A stretch of DNA of 64,000 nucleotides from Flexivirga oryzae (GTDB lineage: Bacteria; Actinomycetota; Actinomycetes; Actinomycetales; Dermatophilaceae), in assembly GCF_014190805.1 (NCBI RefSeq), contig NZ_JACHVQ010000001.1:1-64000 (forward strand), given 5' to 3'. Under the pieces are notes generated by a model, which was not told where the DNA came from, did no database searches, and saw only the letters and a list, made by a program, of their open reading frames with translations. A program made the translations under genes and the position numbers. Positions within the stretch are counted from its first letter, which is position 1. The number at the start of each line of letters is the position of its first letter. Of this stretch, positions 43,379-52,036 are shown in pieces.

Positions 43379-44485
43379 ATGAACGCGTCACTGCGTCGTC
43401 ATCCGGTGCTCCGCTGGGCCGCACCCGGAGCCGCGCTCGCGCTGGTGCTCGCCGGCTCCCAGGTCGCCGCGCACTGGCCGGCCGAGGCCTCGACCAACCT
43501 GCCGCCGCGCACGGCCGCGCAGCTGCTGACCGATCTGCAGCGGGCGCAACCCGTCGCGCTGTCCGGCACGGTCACCGCGACGATGTCGCTCGGCCTGCCA
43601 CAGCTGCCGGAAGGTATGGCGGGCGGCGACCCGACCAGTCCGGTCGGCCTGCTCTCCGGCACCCACACCGCCAAGGTCTGGTATGACGGCAAGGTCTCGT
43701 CCCGCATCGCGGTGCTCGGGGACTCCGCCGAGACCGACCTGATCACCGGCCCGCACGGGGTCTGGCTCTGGAAGAGCGCGGACAAGTCGGTGCTGCACCT
43801 CGCCGCGCCCTCCGGGAAGGCGATGACCCACCAGAAGGCGCCGGCGACCGGTGCCTCGCTGCCCGCGCAGTTGAGCAGCCCCGACGGTGTGTCGAAGTGG
43901 ATCCTGCAGATGCTCGACCCGACGACGAAGGTCAGCACCACCAGCAACGACCGCGTCGCCGGACGGGCGGCATACGAGCTGGTGCTGACCCCGAAGACCT
44001 CCGCCACCAAGATCGGCTCGGTCCGCATCGCCATCGACGCCGAGCACCACCTCCCGTTGCGCGCAGAGGTTTTCGCCCGCGGTGCCAGCAAGGCCGCGAT
44101 CAACGTCGGCTTCACGTCGCTGAGTTTCGGCACCCCGCCGGCCAGCAGGTTCGACTTCACGCCGCCGCCGGGCGCGAAGATCACCACCCCGAACATGAAC
44201 GACCACAAGGCACCTGCGCGCGCCATGCACCCGAAGGTGGCCGCGCCGCGAGTGGTCGGCTCCGCCTGGTCGTCGGTGCTCGTCGGTCAGGTGCCGATGA
44301 AATCGACTGCGAACACGAAGGACGACTCGCTGCAGGGCATGTTGCGGCTGTTGCCGAAGGTCTCCGGGAGATGGGGTAGCGGGCACCTGCTCGACACCGC
44401 TCTGTTCAGCGCGGTCCTGACCGACGACGGCCACTTCGCCGTCGGTGCCGTCCAGCCGACCACCCTGTATGCCGCCCTCGGCTGA
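43379..44485 (+). CDS. Secreted LolA/DUF2092-like outer-surface protein
   Basis: The 368-residue protein starts at ATG 43379. It has a signal-like N-terminus (RWAAPGAALALVLAGSQVAAHW), then a lipoprotein-carrier-like beta region (LLTDLQRAQPVALSGTVTATMSLGLPQLPEG, SGTHTAKVWYDGKVSSRIAVLGDSAETDLITGPHGVWLWKSADKSVLHL, GRAAYELVLTPKTSATKIGSVRIAIDAEHHLPLRAEVFARG). Such proteins may bind lipids or sense envelope stress, as sigma-factor RsiB/MucB-like C-termini do. It precedes an ABC exporter whose ATPase start lies inside this gene, so the three work together. The last 8 bp of the gene belong to the first 51-bp repeat unit. Confidence 0.8.
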   Translation: MNASLRRHPVLRWAAPGAALALVLAGSQVAAHWPAEASTNLPPRTAAQLLTDLQRAQPVALSGTVTATMSLGLPQLPEGMAGGDPTSPVGLLSGTHTAKVWYDGKVSSRIAVLGDSAETDLITGPHGVWLWKSADKSVLHLAAPSGKAMTHQKAPATGASLPAQLSSPDGVSKWILQMLDPTTKVSTTSNDRVAGRAAYELVLTPKTSATKIGSVRIAIDAEHHLPLRAEVFARGASKAAINVGFTSLSFGTPPASRFDFTPPPGAKITTPNMNDHKAPARAMHPKVAAPRVVGSAWSSVLVGQVPMKSTANTKDDSLQGMLRLLPKVSGRWGSGHLLDTALFSAVLTDDGHFAVGAVQPTTLYAALG

Positions 44486-45590
44486 TTCCGCGAGTGGCGG
44501 TGGCCGAGTAAGCGGCGAGGGACGAGCCTCGGCTGAGTCCGCGAGTGGCGGTGGCCGAGTAAGCGGCGAGGGACGAGCCTCGGCTGAGTCCGCGAGTGGC
44601 GGTGGCCGAGTAAGCGGCGAGGGACGAGCCGCGCATCGAGGTCCCGCGCTGGCTCCGAGAGAGCGGTACGCGATCGAAACGCGCGGTTTGACAAAGGTAT
44701 TCGGCTCCCAGTCCGCTGTCGACGGGCTCGACATGCGGGTGCCGACCGGCAGCGTCTACGGCTTCCTCGGGCCGAACGGGTCTGGTAAGACGACCACCAT
44801 CCGGATGCTGCTGGGGCTGGTCACCCCGACGGCCGGTGACCACGACGTGCTGGGCCACCACATGCCGGACGGACTCACCACTGCGCTGCATCGGGTCGGC
44901 TCCCTGATTGAAGGACCCGCCTTCCACGCGCACCTGTCCGGGCTGGCCAACCTCCGCCGGCTCGACGCCGCCGACGCCCGGTCCGACGCCGCCACCAGCG
45001 AGCAGCGGATCGACAGTGCACTGGACCGGGTTGGGTTGAAACCTGCTGCGAACAAACGCTTCCGGGCGTATTCGCTCGGGATGAAGCAGCGCCTCGCGAT
45101 CGCCGCCGCGTTACTCGCACCCCGTGACCTCCTGGTGCTCGACGAACCGACCAACGGGCTCGACCCGCAGGGCACCAGGGAAGTGCGCCACCTGGTCGGC
45201 AGCCTCGCGGCCGACGGCATCACCGTCCTCATCTCCAGCCACCTGCTGGCCGAGATACAGCAGATCTGCTCGCACATCGGTGTGATGCGGGCCGGGCGGC
45301 TCGTCGCGCAGGGGAGCATCGAGGAGCTCCGATCGACCCAGACCGCCCAGCTGACCGTGCACACCCCTGACCCAGGGCCGGCCGCCGATGTGCTGACGCG
45401 CCACGGTCTGGACCAGGTGCGCGTCGACGGTGAGATCGTCACCGCCGCACCGGGAGACGTTTTGCCCGAGGACATCTCGGCCGCCTTGGCTCGCGCGGGG
45501 GTCCGGCTGCGCCGCTTCGCGATCGACCGGCCGAGCCTGGAGGACCTGTACGTCTCGCTCACCGGTGAAGGATTCGAGGTGCGGGGCTAG
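44469..45590 (+). CDS. ABC exporter ATPase with repeat-encoded N-terminus
   Basis: The ATPase core begins at YAIETRGLTKVFGSQSAVDGL and has Walker A (GPNGSGKTTTIR), signature (YSLGMKQRLAIAAALL) and Walker B (LLVLDEPTNGLDP). No ATG, GTG or TTG suitable for the core exists downstream of the 51-bp array. The first usable start is ATG 44469 (or GTG 44445), which reads SADSASGGGRVSGEGRA in each repeat. The product is then 373 residues with three 17-residue Gly/Arg/Ser-rich repeats as an N-terminal extension. It overlaps the upstream gene by 17 nt. The permease follows with no gap. Confidence 0.87.
   Translation: MPPSADSASGGGRVSGEGRASAESASGGGRVSGEGRASAESASGGGRVSGEGRAAHRGPALAPRERYAIETRGLTKVFGSQSAVDGLDMRVPTGSVYGFLGPNGSGKTTTIRMLLGLVTPTAGDHDVLGHHMPDGLTTALHRVGSLIEGPAFHAHLSGLANLRRLDAADARSDAATSEQRIDSALDRVGLKPAANKRFRAYSLGMKQRLAIAAALLAPRDLLVLDEPTNGLDPQGTREVRHLVGSLAADGITVLISSHLLAEIQQICSHIGVMRAGRLVAQGSIEELRSTQTAQLTVHTPDPGPAADVLTRHGLDQVRVDGEIVTAAPGDVLPEDISAALARAGVRLRRFAIDRPSLEDLYVSLTGEGFEVRG
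44478..44630 (+). repeat. Three tandem 51-bp units spanning the LolA-like stop and the ABC ATPase start region
   Basis: Units start at 44478, 44529 and 44580 and are nearly identical (unit 1 has ATT for AGT). Each holds GTGGCCGAGTAAGCGGCGAG, which resembles interspersed repeats of many actinobacteria. The first unit contains the stop codon of the LolA-like gene; all three are in frame with the ABC ATPase. Downstream GCATCGAGGTCCCGCGC matches a stretch at 57801-57816. Confidence 0.95.
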
Positions 45591-46400
45591 ATGCGCTTCT
45601 TCCGCTCCGAGCTGCGGCTGATCATGGGCCGGCGGCGCAACCAGGCCGGCCTGGTGGTGCTCGCCGCGATGCCGGTGATCCTGGGTGTCGCGGTCCGCCT
45701 CACCGAGAGCAACCCGCGCGGAGACGGCCCGCCGGGCTTCATCGACGACATCGTCGGCAACGGCGTCTTCCTCGCGTTCGCGGCGCTGACCTTCGAGCTG
45801 ACACTGTTCTTCCCGCTCGCCATCGCGATGGTTTCCGGTGACGCGATCGCCGGCGAAGCACACTCCGGGACGCTGCGTTACCTGCTGACCGTCCCTGCGG
45901 GCCGGACACGCGTGCTCATCGTGAAATACCTTGGCATCGTTGCGGGCTCGTTCATCGCAACCCTCACAGTGGCGGTCGCGGGCGCGGTGGCCGGCATACT
46001 CCTGTTCGGCACCGGACCACTGACGACGTTGTCGGGGGACCAGATCCCGCTCGGCGCGGGCCTGTGGCGGCTGCTGATCTCCGCCGCGTATGTCGCCTTC
46101 GGCCTGTGCGCGCTGGGCGCACTCGGCCTGTTCATCTCCACGCTCACCGAGCAACCGATCGCGGCGACCGTCGCGCTGATGATCGTCACCGCGACGATGT
46201 GGGTGCTGGACGCGATCCCGCAGATCTCCTGGCTGCACCCGTGGCTGCTGGTGGACCGGTGGGACGGGTTCGCCGATCTGATGCGCAACCCGGCGGACTT
46301 CGGCACCGTGCGCGACGGCGTGCTCGTCACGATCGGCTACATCGTGGTCTGCCTGCTGCTGGCCTGGGCGCGCTTCGACGGCAAGGACATCACCAGTTGA
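45591..46400 (+). CDS. ABC-2 type permease
   Basis: The 269-residue protein starts at the ATG immediately after the ATPase stop. It has six hydrophobic segments (QAGLVVLAAMPVILGVAV, NGVFLAFAALTFELTLFFPLAIAMV, YLGIVAGSFIATLTVAVAGAVAGILLF, WRLLISAAYVAFGLCALGALGLFI, VALMIVTATMWVLDAIP, VLVTIGYIVVCLLLAWARF) and EAHSGTLRYLLTVPAGRTR, the typical ABC-2 coupling region. With the preceding ATPase it would export a substrate that cannot be identified here. Confidence 0.9.
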   Translation: MRFFRSELRLIMGRRRNQAGLVVLAAMPVILGVAVRLTESNPRGDGPPGFIDDIVGNGVFLAFAALTFELTLFFPLAIAMVSGDAIAGEAHSGTLRYLLTVPAGRTRVLIVKYLGIVAGSFIATLTVAVAGAVAGILLFGTGPLTTLSGDQIPLGAGLWRLLISAAYVAFGLCALGALGLFISTLTEQPIAATVALMIVTATMWVLDAIPQISWLHPWLLVDRWDGFADLMRNPADFGTVRDGVLVTIGYIVVCLLLAWARFDGKDITS

Positions 46401-46424
46401 GGGATGCGGCTACCCTGTCCTGCC

Positions 46425-46970
46425 ATGGGGACGAGGAGTAACTGGCACACCGCTGTCGTGAACGGTGCGGTCGAGGTGTTCGACCCGCAGGGGCAGAGTC
46501 ACCTGCGGATCACCGACACGACGACGAGTGGCAAGGCCGTGTGGAACCCGGACCGCAAAGGCAGGATCACGCGCGACGGTCCGTGCCTGATCGAGACACC
46601 ATGGGGGGAGAGTGTCACGAGCAAGACGGCGAAGGACGCACCGTTCCGCCGGGTCTCGGCCCGACGGGAGGTCACGCTCGGCGGCCGGCACTACCGTTAC
46701 CTGCCGACCTCGGACCGCCGGTCGGTCGTCGAACGCGACGGTCAGCAGATCGCGACCCTGCACAAGAACTGGCAGCACGTGTGGAACGGTCGCCGCCCCA
46801 GCTTCGCCGACCTCGGCTTCACGATGGAGGTCGCCGGCCCGCTGGACCCGCTCGACGAGGCGATGATCGTGGGCTTCGGTGCGGTCATCGGAACCCCGGG
46901 TCATGAGGGCGGATTCAGCACCGGATGCCGGGTGGGTCCGCTTCTCGTCCTCGGTGGGATCTTCTCCTGA
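46425..46970 (+). CDS. Conserved hypothetical protein (LURP-one/scramblase-like size, unassigned)
   Basis: This 181-residue protein starts at ATG 46425, with TACCCT ending 8 bp earlier and no ribosome site (possibly leaderless). It is a beta-rich, cytoplasmic-looking protein with Trp/Gly turns (NWHTAVVNGAVEVFDPQGQSHLRITDTTTSGKAVWNPDRKGRITRDG, HYRYLPTSDRRSVVERDGQQIATLHKNW). It ends in a hydrophobic stretch (VGPLLVLGGIFS). I do not recognise the family; the pattern of paired strands resembles the scramblase-like protein at 48354-49271 only loosely. Confidence 0.7.
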   Translation: MGTRSNWHTAVVNGAVEVFDPQGQSHLRITDTTTSGKAVWNPDRKGRITRDGPCLIETPWGESVTSKTAKDAPFRRVSARREVTLGGRHYRYLPTSDRRSVVERDGQQIATLHKNWQHVWNGRRPSFADLGFTMEVAGPLDPLDEAMIVGFGAVIGTPGHEGGFSTGCRVGPLLVLGGIFS

Positions 46971-46979
46971 GCGTTCGCG

Positions 46980-47624
46980 ATGACGACATATCCCTTCCTC
47001 GATGTGAGTGTCGAGACGCCGATGTTGCGGTTGCGTGCTGCGACCGACGAACTGTTGGAAGAACTTGCTCACGTCGTGCGTGCCGGCAAGGCATCGGCCG
47101 ACCCCGCACCGTATGACGACCCGATGTCGTTCTACGAGCCGGACCCGGACCTGCGAGTGGCCAAGTGGTTGCAAGCGATCTGGCGAGGGCGAGGAATGCT
47201 CAACGCGCAGTCGTGGCGGCTCTTCTTCGTCGTCGTGGTCGACGACGAACCGATCGGCATGCAAGACATCATCGGCGTGAACTTCACGACCTTCGGCACC
47301 GTCGCGACCTTCTCATGGGTGTCGGCCGACCACCGCCGGCGAGGGATCGGTCGCGAAATGCGTTCTGGCGCCTTACAACTGGCCTTCGACGGGCTCGCCG
47401 CCACCGAGGCGAGCAGTGAGGCATTTGTCGACAACCACGGCTCCAACGCTATTTCCCGCGATCTCGGTTACGAGTCCAACGGGGTGGAGTGGGCAACACG
47501 AGGCGGTGAACCTGCCCTGATGAACCGGTGGCGACTGACCCGGGACACGTGGGCAGCACAACGCCGCGACAACATCCGACTTCGTGGCGTCGAACCGTGC
47601 CGGACGCTCCTGCAGCGGCTGTGA
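46980..47624 (+). CDS. GNAT-family N-acetyltransferase
   Basis: The 214-residue protein starts at ATG 46980, 9 bp after the previous stop. It has the GNAT fold: LRLRAATDELLEELAHVVRAG, PIGMQDIIGVNFTTFGTVATFSWVSADHRRRGIGREMRSGALQLAFDGL (acetyl-CoA motif R/Q-x-x-G-x-G/A) and EASSEAFVDNHGSNAISRDLGYESNG. It resembles RimJ/RimL-type acetyltransferases acting on protein N-termini or small molecules. The substrate is unknown. Confidence 0.9.
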   Translation: MTTYPFLDVSVETPMLRLRAATDELLEELAHVVRAGKASADPAPYDDPMSFYEPDPDLRVAKWLQAIWRGRGMLNAQSWRLFFVVVVDDEPIGMQDIIGVNFTTFGTVATFSWVSADHRRRGIGREMRSGALQLAFDGLAATEASSEAFVDNHGSNAISRDLGYESNGVEWATRGGEPALMNRWRLTRDTWAAQRRDNIRLRGVEPCRTLLQRL

Positions 47625-47718
47625 CCCGACTGCTTCGACCGGTGGCTGCGCAAACGACATCGATGGCTTGTGGCCTGTTCGGTAAGCCTTCGGCCCAGCC
47701 ACCACCAGCGCCTCGGCA

Positions 47719-48008
47719 TCAGAGGTGTCGGGTCGGGTCCATGCGCTGGTGCAGGATGCGGATGATGTCGACGCTGGTGGCTGTCTCGACGTAGAACACC
47801 GGGTGGCTACCGATGCCGTAGCGCCGGTATCCCTCGCGGATCTCGTCGCAGGTTCGGCCACGCTCCGGGTCGGTGGCGATCCGTTCGATGGCAGCCCGGA
47901 TCTCGGTGCTGTATTTCTCGGCCTGCCCGATGTCCCAGCGCCCCTCGGTGAAGTCCAGATCTCCGACAGATCGCGCTGGGCCGCCGGTGTGAGCCGATAG
48001 GCCTTCAC
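47719..48008 (-). pseudogene. parE: ParE-type toxin, broken by a 1-bp deletion
   Basis: The frame starts at GTG 48008 inside the antitoxin stop and reads VKAYRLTPAAQRDLSEIW. After 47955-47956 it continues in another frame as DFTEGRWDIGQAEKYSTEIRAAIERIATDPERG...CDEIREGYRRYGIGSHPVFYVETATSVDIIRILHQRMDPTRHL. The locus is 290 bp, so one added base gives exactly 97 codons including the stop. A missing G in a GGG run explains the break. ParE toxins poison DNA gyrase. Loss of toxin with intact antitoxin is a common decay route; a sequencing error is the alternative. Confidence 0.88.
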
Positions 48009-48238
48009 TGCTTCTTCGAGGCGACGAACGTGTCGAAGTCGAACGGCACGGCCTCGCCGCTGTTCTCGCCGGCGACCAGGGCGGCGCGCAACCCGGCCAG
48101 TTGCGCCTCGTGCTCCTCCAGCAGCCGCAGGCCGGCGCGGACGACCTCGCTGGAGGAGCGGTACCGACCGGATGCGACCTGCGCGGACAGAAATCGCGCG
48201 AAGTGGTCGTCGAGGCTGATAGAGGTGTTCTGCGCCAT
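48005..48238 (-). CDS. parD: ParD-like antitoxin
   Basis: The 77-residue protein is a ribbon-helix-helix antitoxin: NTSISLDDHFARFLSAQVASGRYRSSSEVVRAGLRLLEEHEAQL followed by a short C-terminal toxin-binding tail (PFDFDTFVASKKQ). It overlaps the toxin gene by 4 nt (GTGA), so the two form an operon that it would autorepress. It looks intact even though the toxin is frameshifted. Confidence 0.9.
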   Translation of the reverse strand: MAQNTSISLDDHFARFLSAQVASGRYRSSSEVVRAGLRLLEEHEAQLAGLRAALVAGENSGEAVPFDFDTFVASKKQ

Positions 48239-48353
48239 GCGGCAAACATACCAACTATTGGTAATTCCGGATCGGGCGAAGTCTCATGAGACGCCTTCCA
48301 CGGCAGGCGATGGCTCACTCACGGTTGAACCGGGAGGTCAGAGCGCGGTCGGG

Positions 48354-49271
48354 TCAGCGGTCGTCCTGTTTGAGCGCGGTGTCGACCGTGAGGGCTGCCG
48401 CGACCGCCAGTGACCGCAGCGGGTCGGGCAGGTCGTGCCGGATGTGCACCACGTAGTTGTCCGCGGTGGTGAACATCGTGGTCAGCAGCCCTTCCCAGGT
48501 CTTGGTGATCCGGCCGACCTCGGTGCCCTGGCCGTCCAGCAGCGCGAAGTTCCAGGCCCGCCAGTTCTCGGCGTTGAGGGTGCCGACGTCCTGCCCGCCG
48601 GCCTGCAGGCCGAAGCGGATCTTGCCGAAGACGTTCTGCTGCACCAGCCGGCCGATCTCCGCGCCGTTCGGCGCCGAGACCACGATGGTCGACTTGAACA
48701 CCTTGCCCGGTCGGGTCAGCACCAGCAGCGGACGGCCCGTCGTGTCGCGGACCTCCAGCCGGTGGGTGAGGAACTGGTCGAGGTTGCTGACGAACCGCAA
48801 CGCCTTGCGGGCCGTGCTCTGCCCGACCTCCACGACGGCACCGATCTCGGCCCCGTCCTGGCCGTAGACCATGTATTCGTTGGTCAGCTCGATCAGCTTC
48901 CGCTTCTGGCTGACCACCAGCACGCTCTCGGTGAAGACGTTCCGGCCAGCATCGCTCACCGTCCCGCCCACGGGACCGTTGACCGCGCCGCCGAAGCTCT
49001 GGTCGCCGTACCCCTGGCTGAAACCGTGCCGGTTGCCTTGTTGCGGCTGCGGATTCGGCTGCTGTTGCTGGGCCTGCTGCCCGGACGGGTACGCCTGGCC
49101 CTGCTGCCCGGACGGGTAGCCCTGGCTCTGCTGGGGCTGTTGTCCTTGCTGCGCCTGCGGATTCGGCTGCTGGTGCTCGGTCCACTGGGCACCGTCCCAC
49201 CACCGCACCATGCGGTTGTCGGACGGGTCGGCATACCAACCGGGTGGTGTCGTGGGTGGCTGCGAAGACAT
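48354..49271 (-). CDS. DUF2510 - phospholipid-scramblase-like protein
   Basis: The 305-residue protein has an N-terminal DUF2510 motif (PPGWYADPSDNRMVRWWDGAQWTEH), a Gln/Pro/Gly-rich linker, and a C-terminal domain with scramblase/LURP-one-like beta strands (RNVFTESVLVVSQKRKLIELTNEYMVYGQDGAEIGAVVEV and HRLEVRDTTGRPLLVLTRPGKVFKSTIVV, then GRLVQQNVFGKIRFGL). DUF2510 domains sit at the membrane in many actinobacterial envelope proteins. It starts 6 bp after the FHA-ABC stop on the same strand, so it is operonic with the FHA proteins. Confidence 0.82.
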   Translation of the reverse strand: MSSQPPTTPPGWYADPSDNRMVRWWDGAQWTEHQQPNPQAQQGQQPQQSQGYPSGQQGQAYPSGQQAQQQQPNPQPQQGNRHGFSQGYGDQSFGGAVNGPVGGTVSDAGRNVFTESVLVVSQKRKLIELTNEYMVYGQDGAEIGAVVEVGQSTARKALRFVSNLDQFLTHRLEVRDTTGRPLLVLTRPGKVFKSTIVVSAPNGAEIGRLVQQNVFGKIRFGLQAGGQDVGTLNAENWRAWNFALLDGQGTEVGRITKTWEGLLTTMFTTADNYVVHIRHDLPDPLRSLAVAAALTVDTALKQDDR

Positions 49272-49277
49272 GGTGGT

Positions 49278-51941
49278 CTACCCCTCGGTCGTCTTGCGGG
49301 TGAGTCGCCACTGCGTGAACGCGGCATACAGGGCCGCGAGCACGAGCATCATGACGAGCTCCAGGATGAACACGCCTGCGGAGTGCTTCCACAGCGGATC
49401 GGTCTGCGACGCAAGGATTTTCGTCACATCGGTGGTGGCCGCGGTGCCGGCGAACCCCCACCGGGCCGGGGTCAACCAGGACAGCTGCTCCAGCCCGACC
49501 CGGCCGTTGACCGGGAACAGGCCACCACACAGGGCGAGCTGGGCCATGATCGAGATGACCAGGGCCGGCATCGCCTGCTCGGAGGTCTTCACGACGCTGG
49601 ACAGCAGCAGGCCGAGGGACGCCGCGGCGAACGCGGTCAGCCAGCAGCACAGGATGATCTCGAGCATCGGCGAGCCGAGGAGTATGGCGCTGTCGGGCAT
49701 CGGCTTACGGATGCTGACCAGGCCCACCATCAGGATCGACTGCAGCAGGTTGAGCACGCCGAAGATGGTCAGCTTGCCCGCGAGATAAGCCTGCGGTGAT
49801 AGGCCGACGGCCTTCTCCCTGTGGTAGATCGCCCGTTCGCCGACCAACTCCCGGATGGTGGCCGCGGTGCCCATGAACACGGCACCGATGATCAGGAACA
49901 CCAGCAGTTGCAGCGGCTCGGTGGTGTGGAAGTGCACGTCGCCGGGGGCGGTGCCGATGGGCGGCTGTTGCTTGAGGCCGTAACTGCCCGGCACCAGCAT
50001 CGCCACGAGGGCGAGAGCGATCGGCAACAGCAGCATGAAGATCGAATAGCCGCGGTCGGCGAGTATGACGCGCACGTGTCGCCGGGCCAGCGTCGACAGC
50101 TGCGACGGGATGCTCTGCTGCCGCGGCGGCTTCTCCAGCGGCGGCGGCTCGCGGCGCGGCGCGCTGAGCGGGCCCTCGACCTGCTCGTCCTCCAGCGGCG
50201 ACTCCTTGAAGCGCCGCTGCGCGCCCTCCGGGTCGTTGCTGACCGAGGTGAAGACGTCGGCGAAGTCACCGGCGCCGAAGAAGGACAACAACTCGTTCGG
50301 CGGGCCGAAGTAGGCGACCTTGCCGCCCGGTGCCAGCAACAGCACCTTGTCGCAGACGTTCAGGTTGGCGACGCTGTGCGTGATGACACCGACGGTGCGG
50401 CCGCCGTCGGCCAGCTGCCGCAGCGTCTGCATGACCTGCTTGTCCAGGCCCGGGTCCAGACCCGACGTCGGCTCGTCCAGGAACAGCAGGGACGGCTGGG
50501 TGAGCAGCTCCAGCGCCACCGAGGTGCGCTTGCGCTGGCCACCGGACAGCTTGTCGACCCGGGTGTGTGCGTGCTCGGTGAGGCCGAGCTCGGCCATGAC
50601 CTCGTCGACCCGCCGGTTGCGCAGCTCGGCGGGCAGGTCGTCGGGGAAACGCAGCTCGGCGGCGAACCGCAACGCCTGCTGCACGGTCAGCTGCCGGTGC
50701 ACGACGTCGTCCTGGGGGACGACACCGATGCGGTGCCGCAGATCCTGGAAGTTCTGGTAGAGGTCTCGACCGTCGTAGTAGACCTCGCCCTCGGTGGCCG
50801 GCTGCGAACCGATGAGCGCCTTGAGCATCGTCGACTTGCCGGCGCCGGACGGGCCGATGATCGCCAGCAGGCTGGAGCCTTCCAGGGCGAACGACACGTC
50901 GTCCAGCAGCTTCTTGCCGTCCGGCAGGGTGAAGCTGAGGTGGTTGGCGACGAAGTTGACGTCACCTTCGTCGACGCTGGCGACCAGTTGGCCCTGGCGG
51001 ACGGTGAAGCGGGAGTGACCCACGGCCAGCAGGTCGCCCTCGCCGAGGTGCGCGCCGGTGACGCGTTGGCCGTTGACGTAGGTGCCGTTGCGGCTGCCGA
51101 GGTCCTGCACGTCGAAGCCGCCCTGCGACGGGACCAGTCGCGCGTGCTGGCGGGAGACGAGCAGGTCGTCCAGGACGATCTGGTTCTCCAGGCCGCGGCC
51201 GATGGTGATCGCCCCGCCACCCCGGCCCCCGGAGGTTCCGGTGTCGACCGGCATCACCTGCGGTACGGAGCCGGTCACGGTGGCGTGTCCGGAGGAGGAA
51301 ACAGGTGCCCGTTGTTCGATCGGTCCGCTCGGCAGGGAGTAGCGGTCGAACACCACACCGGTGTGGCTGGGCGCACTGGGCAGCGCCACCCGCTGCTTCT
51401 TGGCGCGGGTCGGCAGCGGCTGGCTGGTGCCGGCGTGCGCCGTCGCGGGCTGACCTACGCCGGCTGCGCGGGTGGGCAGCGGCTGGCTGGTGCTGCCGGC
51501 GTGTGCCGACACCGGCTGGCCGGCGCTGCTGTCCGCCTGTGACGCGGGCGCCGCGGACGCTTGTGACGCGGACGCCGGTGACGAGGACGGCAACCGGCGC
51601 TCTGCCCCGGCCTGCGGGGTGCGCACCGCGGCGCCGCGCGGGGCGGCCTCGAAGCGCACCTCCGGGCCCGCGGCCCCACCGATGCGCAGGGTGCTGCCCG
51701 GACCCACCGCCATCGGCGCGCTCATCCGCGCCCCGTCGAGGTAGGTGCCGTTGGAGCTGCCCAGGTCGGTGACGGTGAGTTGGGTGCCCTCCAGGTGCAG
51801 TTCTGCGTGCCGGCGCGACGCGAGCGCGTCGGTGATCACCAGGTCACAGTCGAGTCCCCGGCCGACGACGATGGTCTGGCCCGTCTCCAGTGAGACGGTC
51901 CGACCCTCGCACGTGACCCTGACGGCGAAGTTGGTAGCGAT
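49278..51941 (-). CDS. FHA-domain ABC exporter (ATPase-permease fusion), apparently ATC start
   Basis: Two FHA domains (first: GRGLDCDLVITDALASRRHAEL...DLGSSNGTYLDG; second: GRGLENQIVLDDLLVSRQHARL...DLGSRNGTYVNG, about residue 240) flank a Pro/Ser/Ala linker. They are followed by an ABC domain with Walker A GPSGAGKSTML (about 363), LSGGQRKRTSVALELL and Walker B LLFLDEPTSGLD, then six membrane helices. The ABCG-like layout suggests lipid or drug export controlled by Ser/Thr phosphorylation. The only GTG in frame (51839) lies mid-FHA1. An ATC at 51941 preceded by AGGGGG at 8-nt spacing restores the full domain and gives 887 residues. Confidence 0.88.
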   Translation of the reverse strand: MATNFAVRVTCEGRTVSLETGQTIVVGRGLDCDLVITDALASRRHAELHLEGTQLTVTDLGSSNGTYLDGARMSAPMAVGPGSTLRIGGAAGPEVRFEAAPRGAAVRTPQAGAERRLPSSSPASASQASAAPASQADSSAGQPVSAHAGSTSQPLPTRAAGVGQPATAHAGTSQPLPTRAKKQRVALPSAPSHTGVVFDRYSLPSGPIEQRAPVSSSGHATVTGSVPQVMPVDTGTSGGRGGGAITIGRGLENQIVLDDLLVSRQHARLVPSQGGFDVQDLGSRNGTYVNGQRVTGAHLGEGDLLAVGHSRFTVRQGQLVASVDEGDVNFVANHLSFTLPDGKKLLDDVSFALEGSSLLAIIGPSGAGKSTMLKALIGSQPATEGEVYYDGRDLYQNFQDLRHRIGVVPQDDVVHRQLTVQQALRFAAELRFPDDLPAELRNRRVDEVMAELGLTEHAHTRVDKLSGGQRKRTSVALELLTQPSLLFLDEPTSGLDPGLDKQVMQTLRQLADGGRTVGVITHSVANLNVCDKVLLLAPGGKVAYFGPPNELLSFFGAGDFADVFTSVSNDPEGAQRRFKESPLEDEQVEGPLSAPRREPPPLEKPPRQQSIPSQLSTLARRHVRVILADRGYSIFMLLLPIALALVAMLVPGSYGLKQQPPIGTAPGDVHFHTTEPLQLLVFLIIGAVFMGTAATIRELVGERAIYHREKAVGLSPQAYLAGKLTIFGVLNLLQSILMVGLVSIRKPMPDSAILLGSPMLEIILCCWLTAFAAASLGLLLSSVVKTSEQAMPALVISIMAQLALCGGLFPVNGRVGLEQLSWLTPARWGFAGTAATTDVTKILASQTDPLWKHSAGVFILELVMMLVLAALYAAFTQWRLTRKTTEG

Positions 51942-52036
51942 AGCTGCTGCCCCCTGCTAATTCGATGCGGCGCAGCGACGCTGCGGCCCTTCCCTGCTTC
52001 CGTGACTGCCAGCACCATAGCGAAAGGGCCGGTCAC

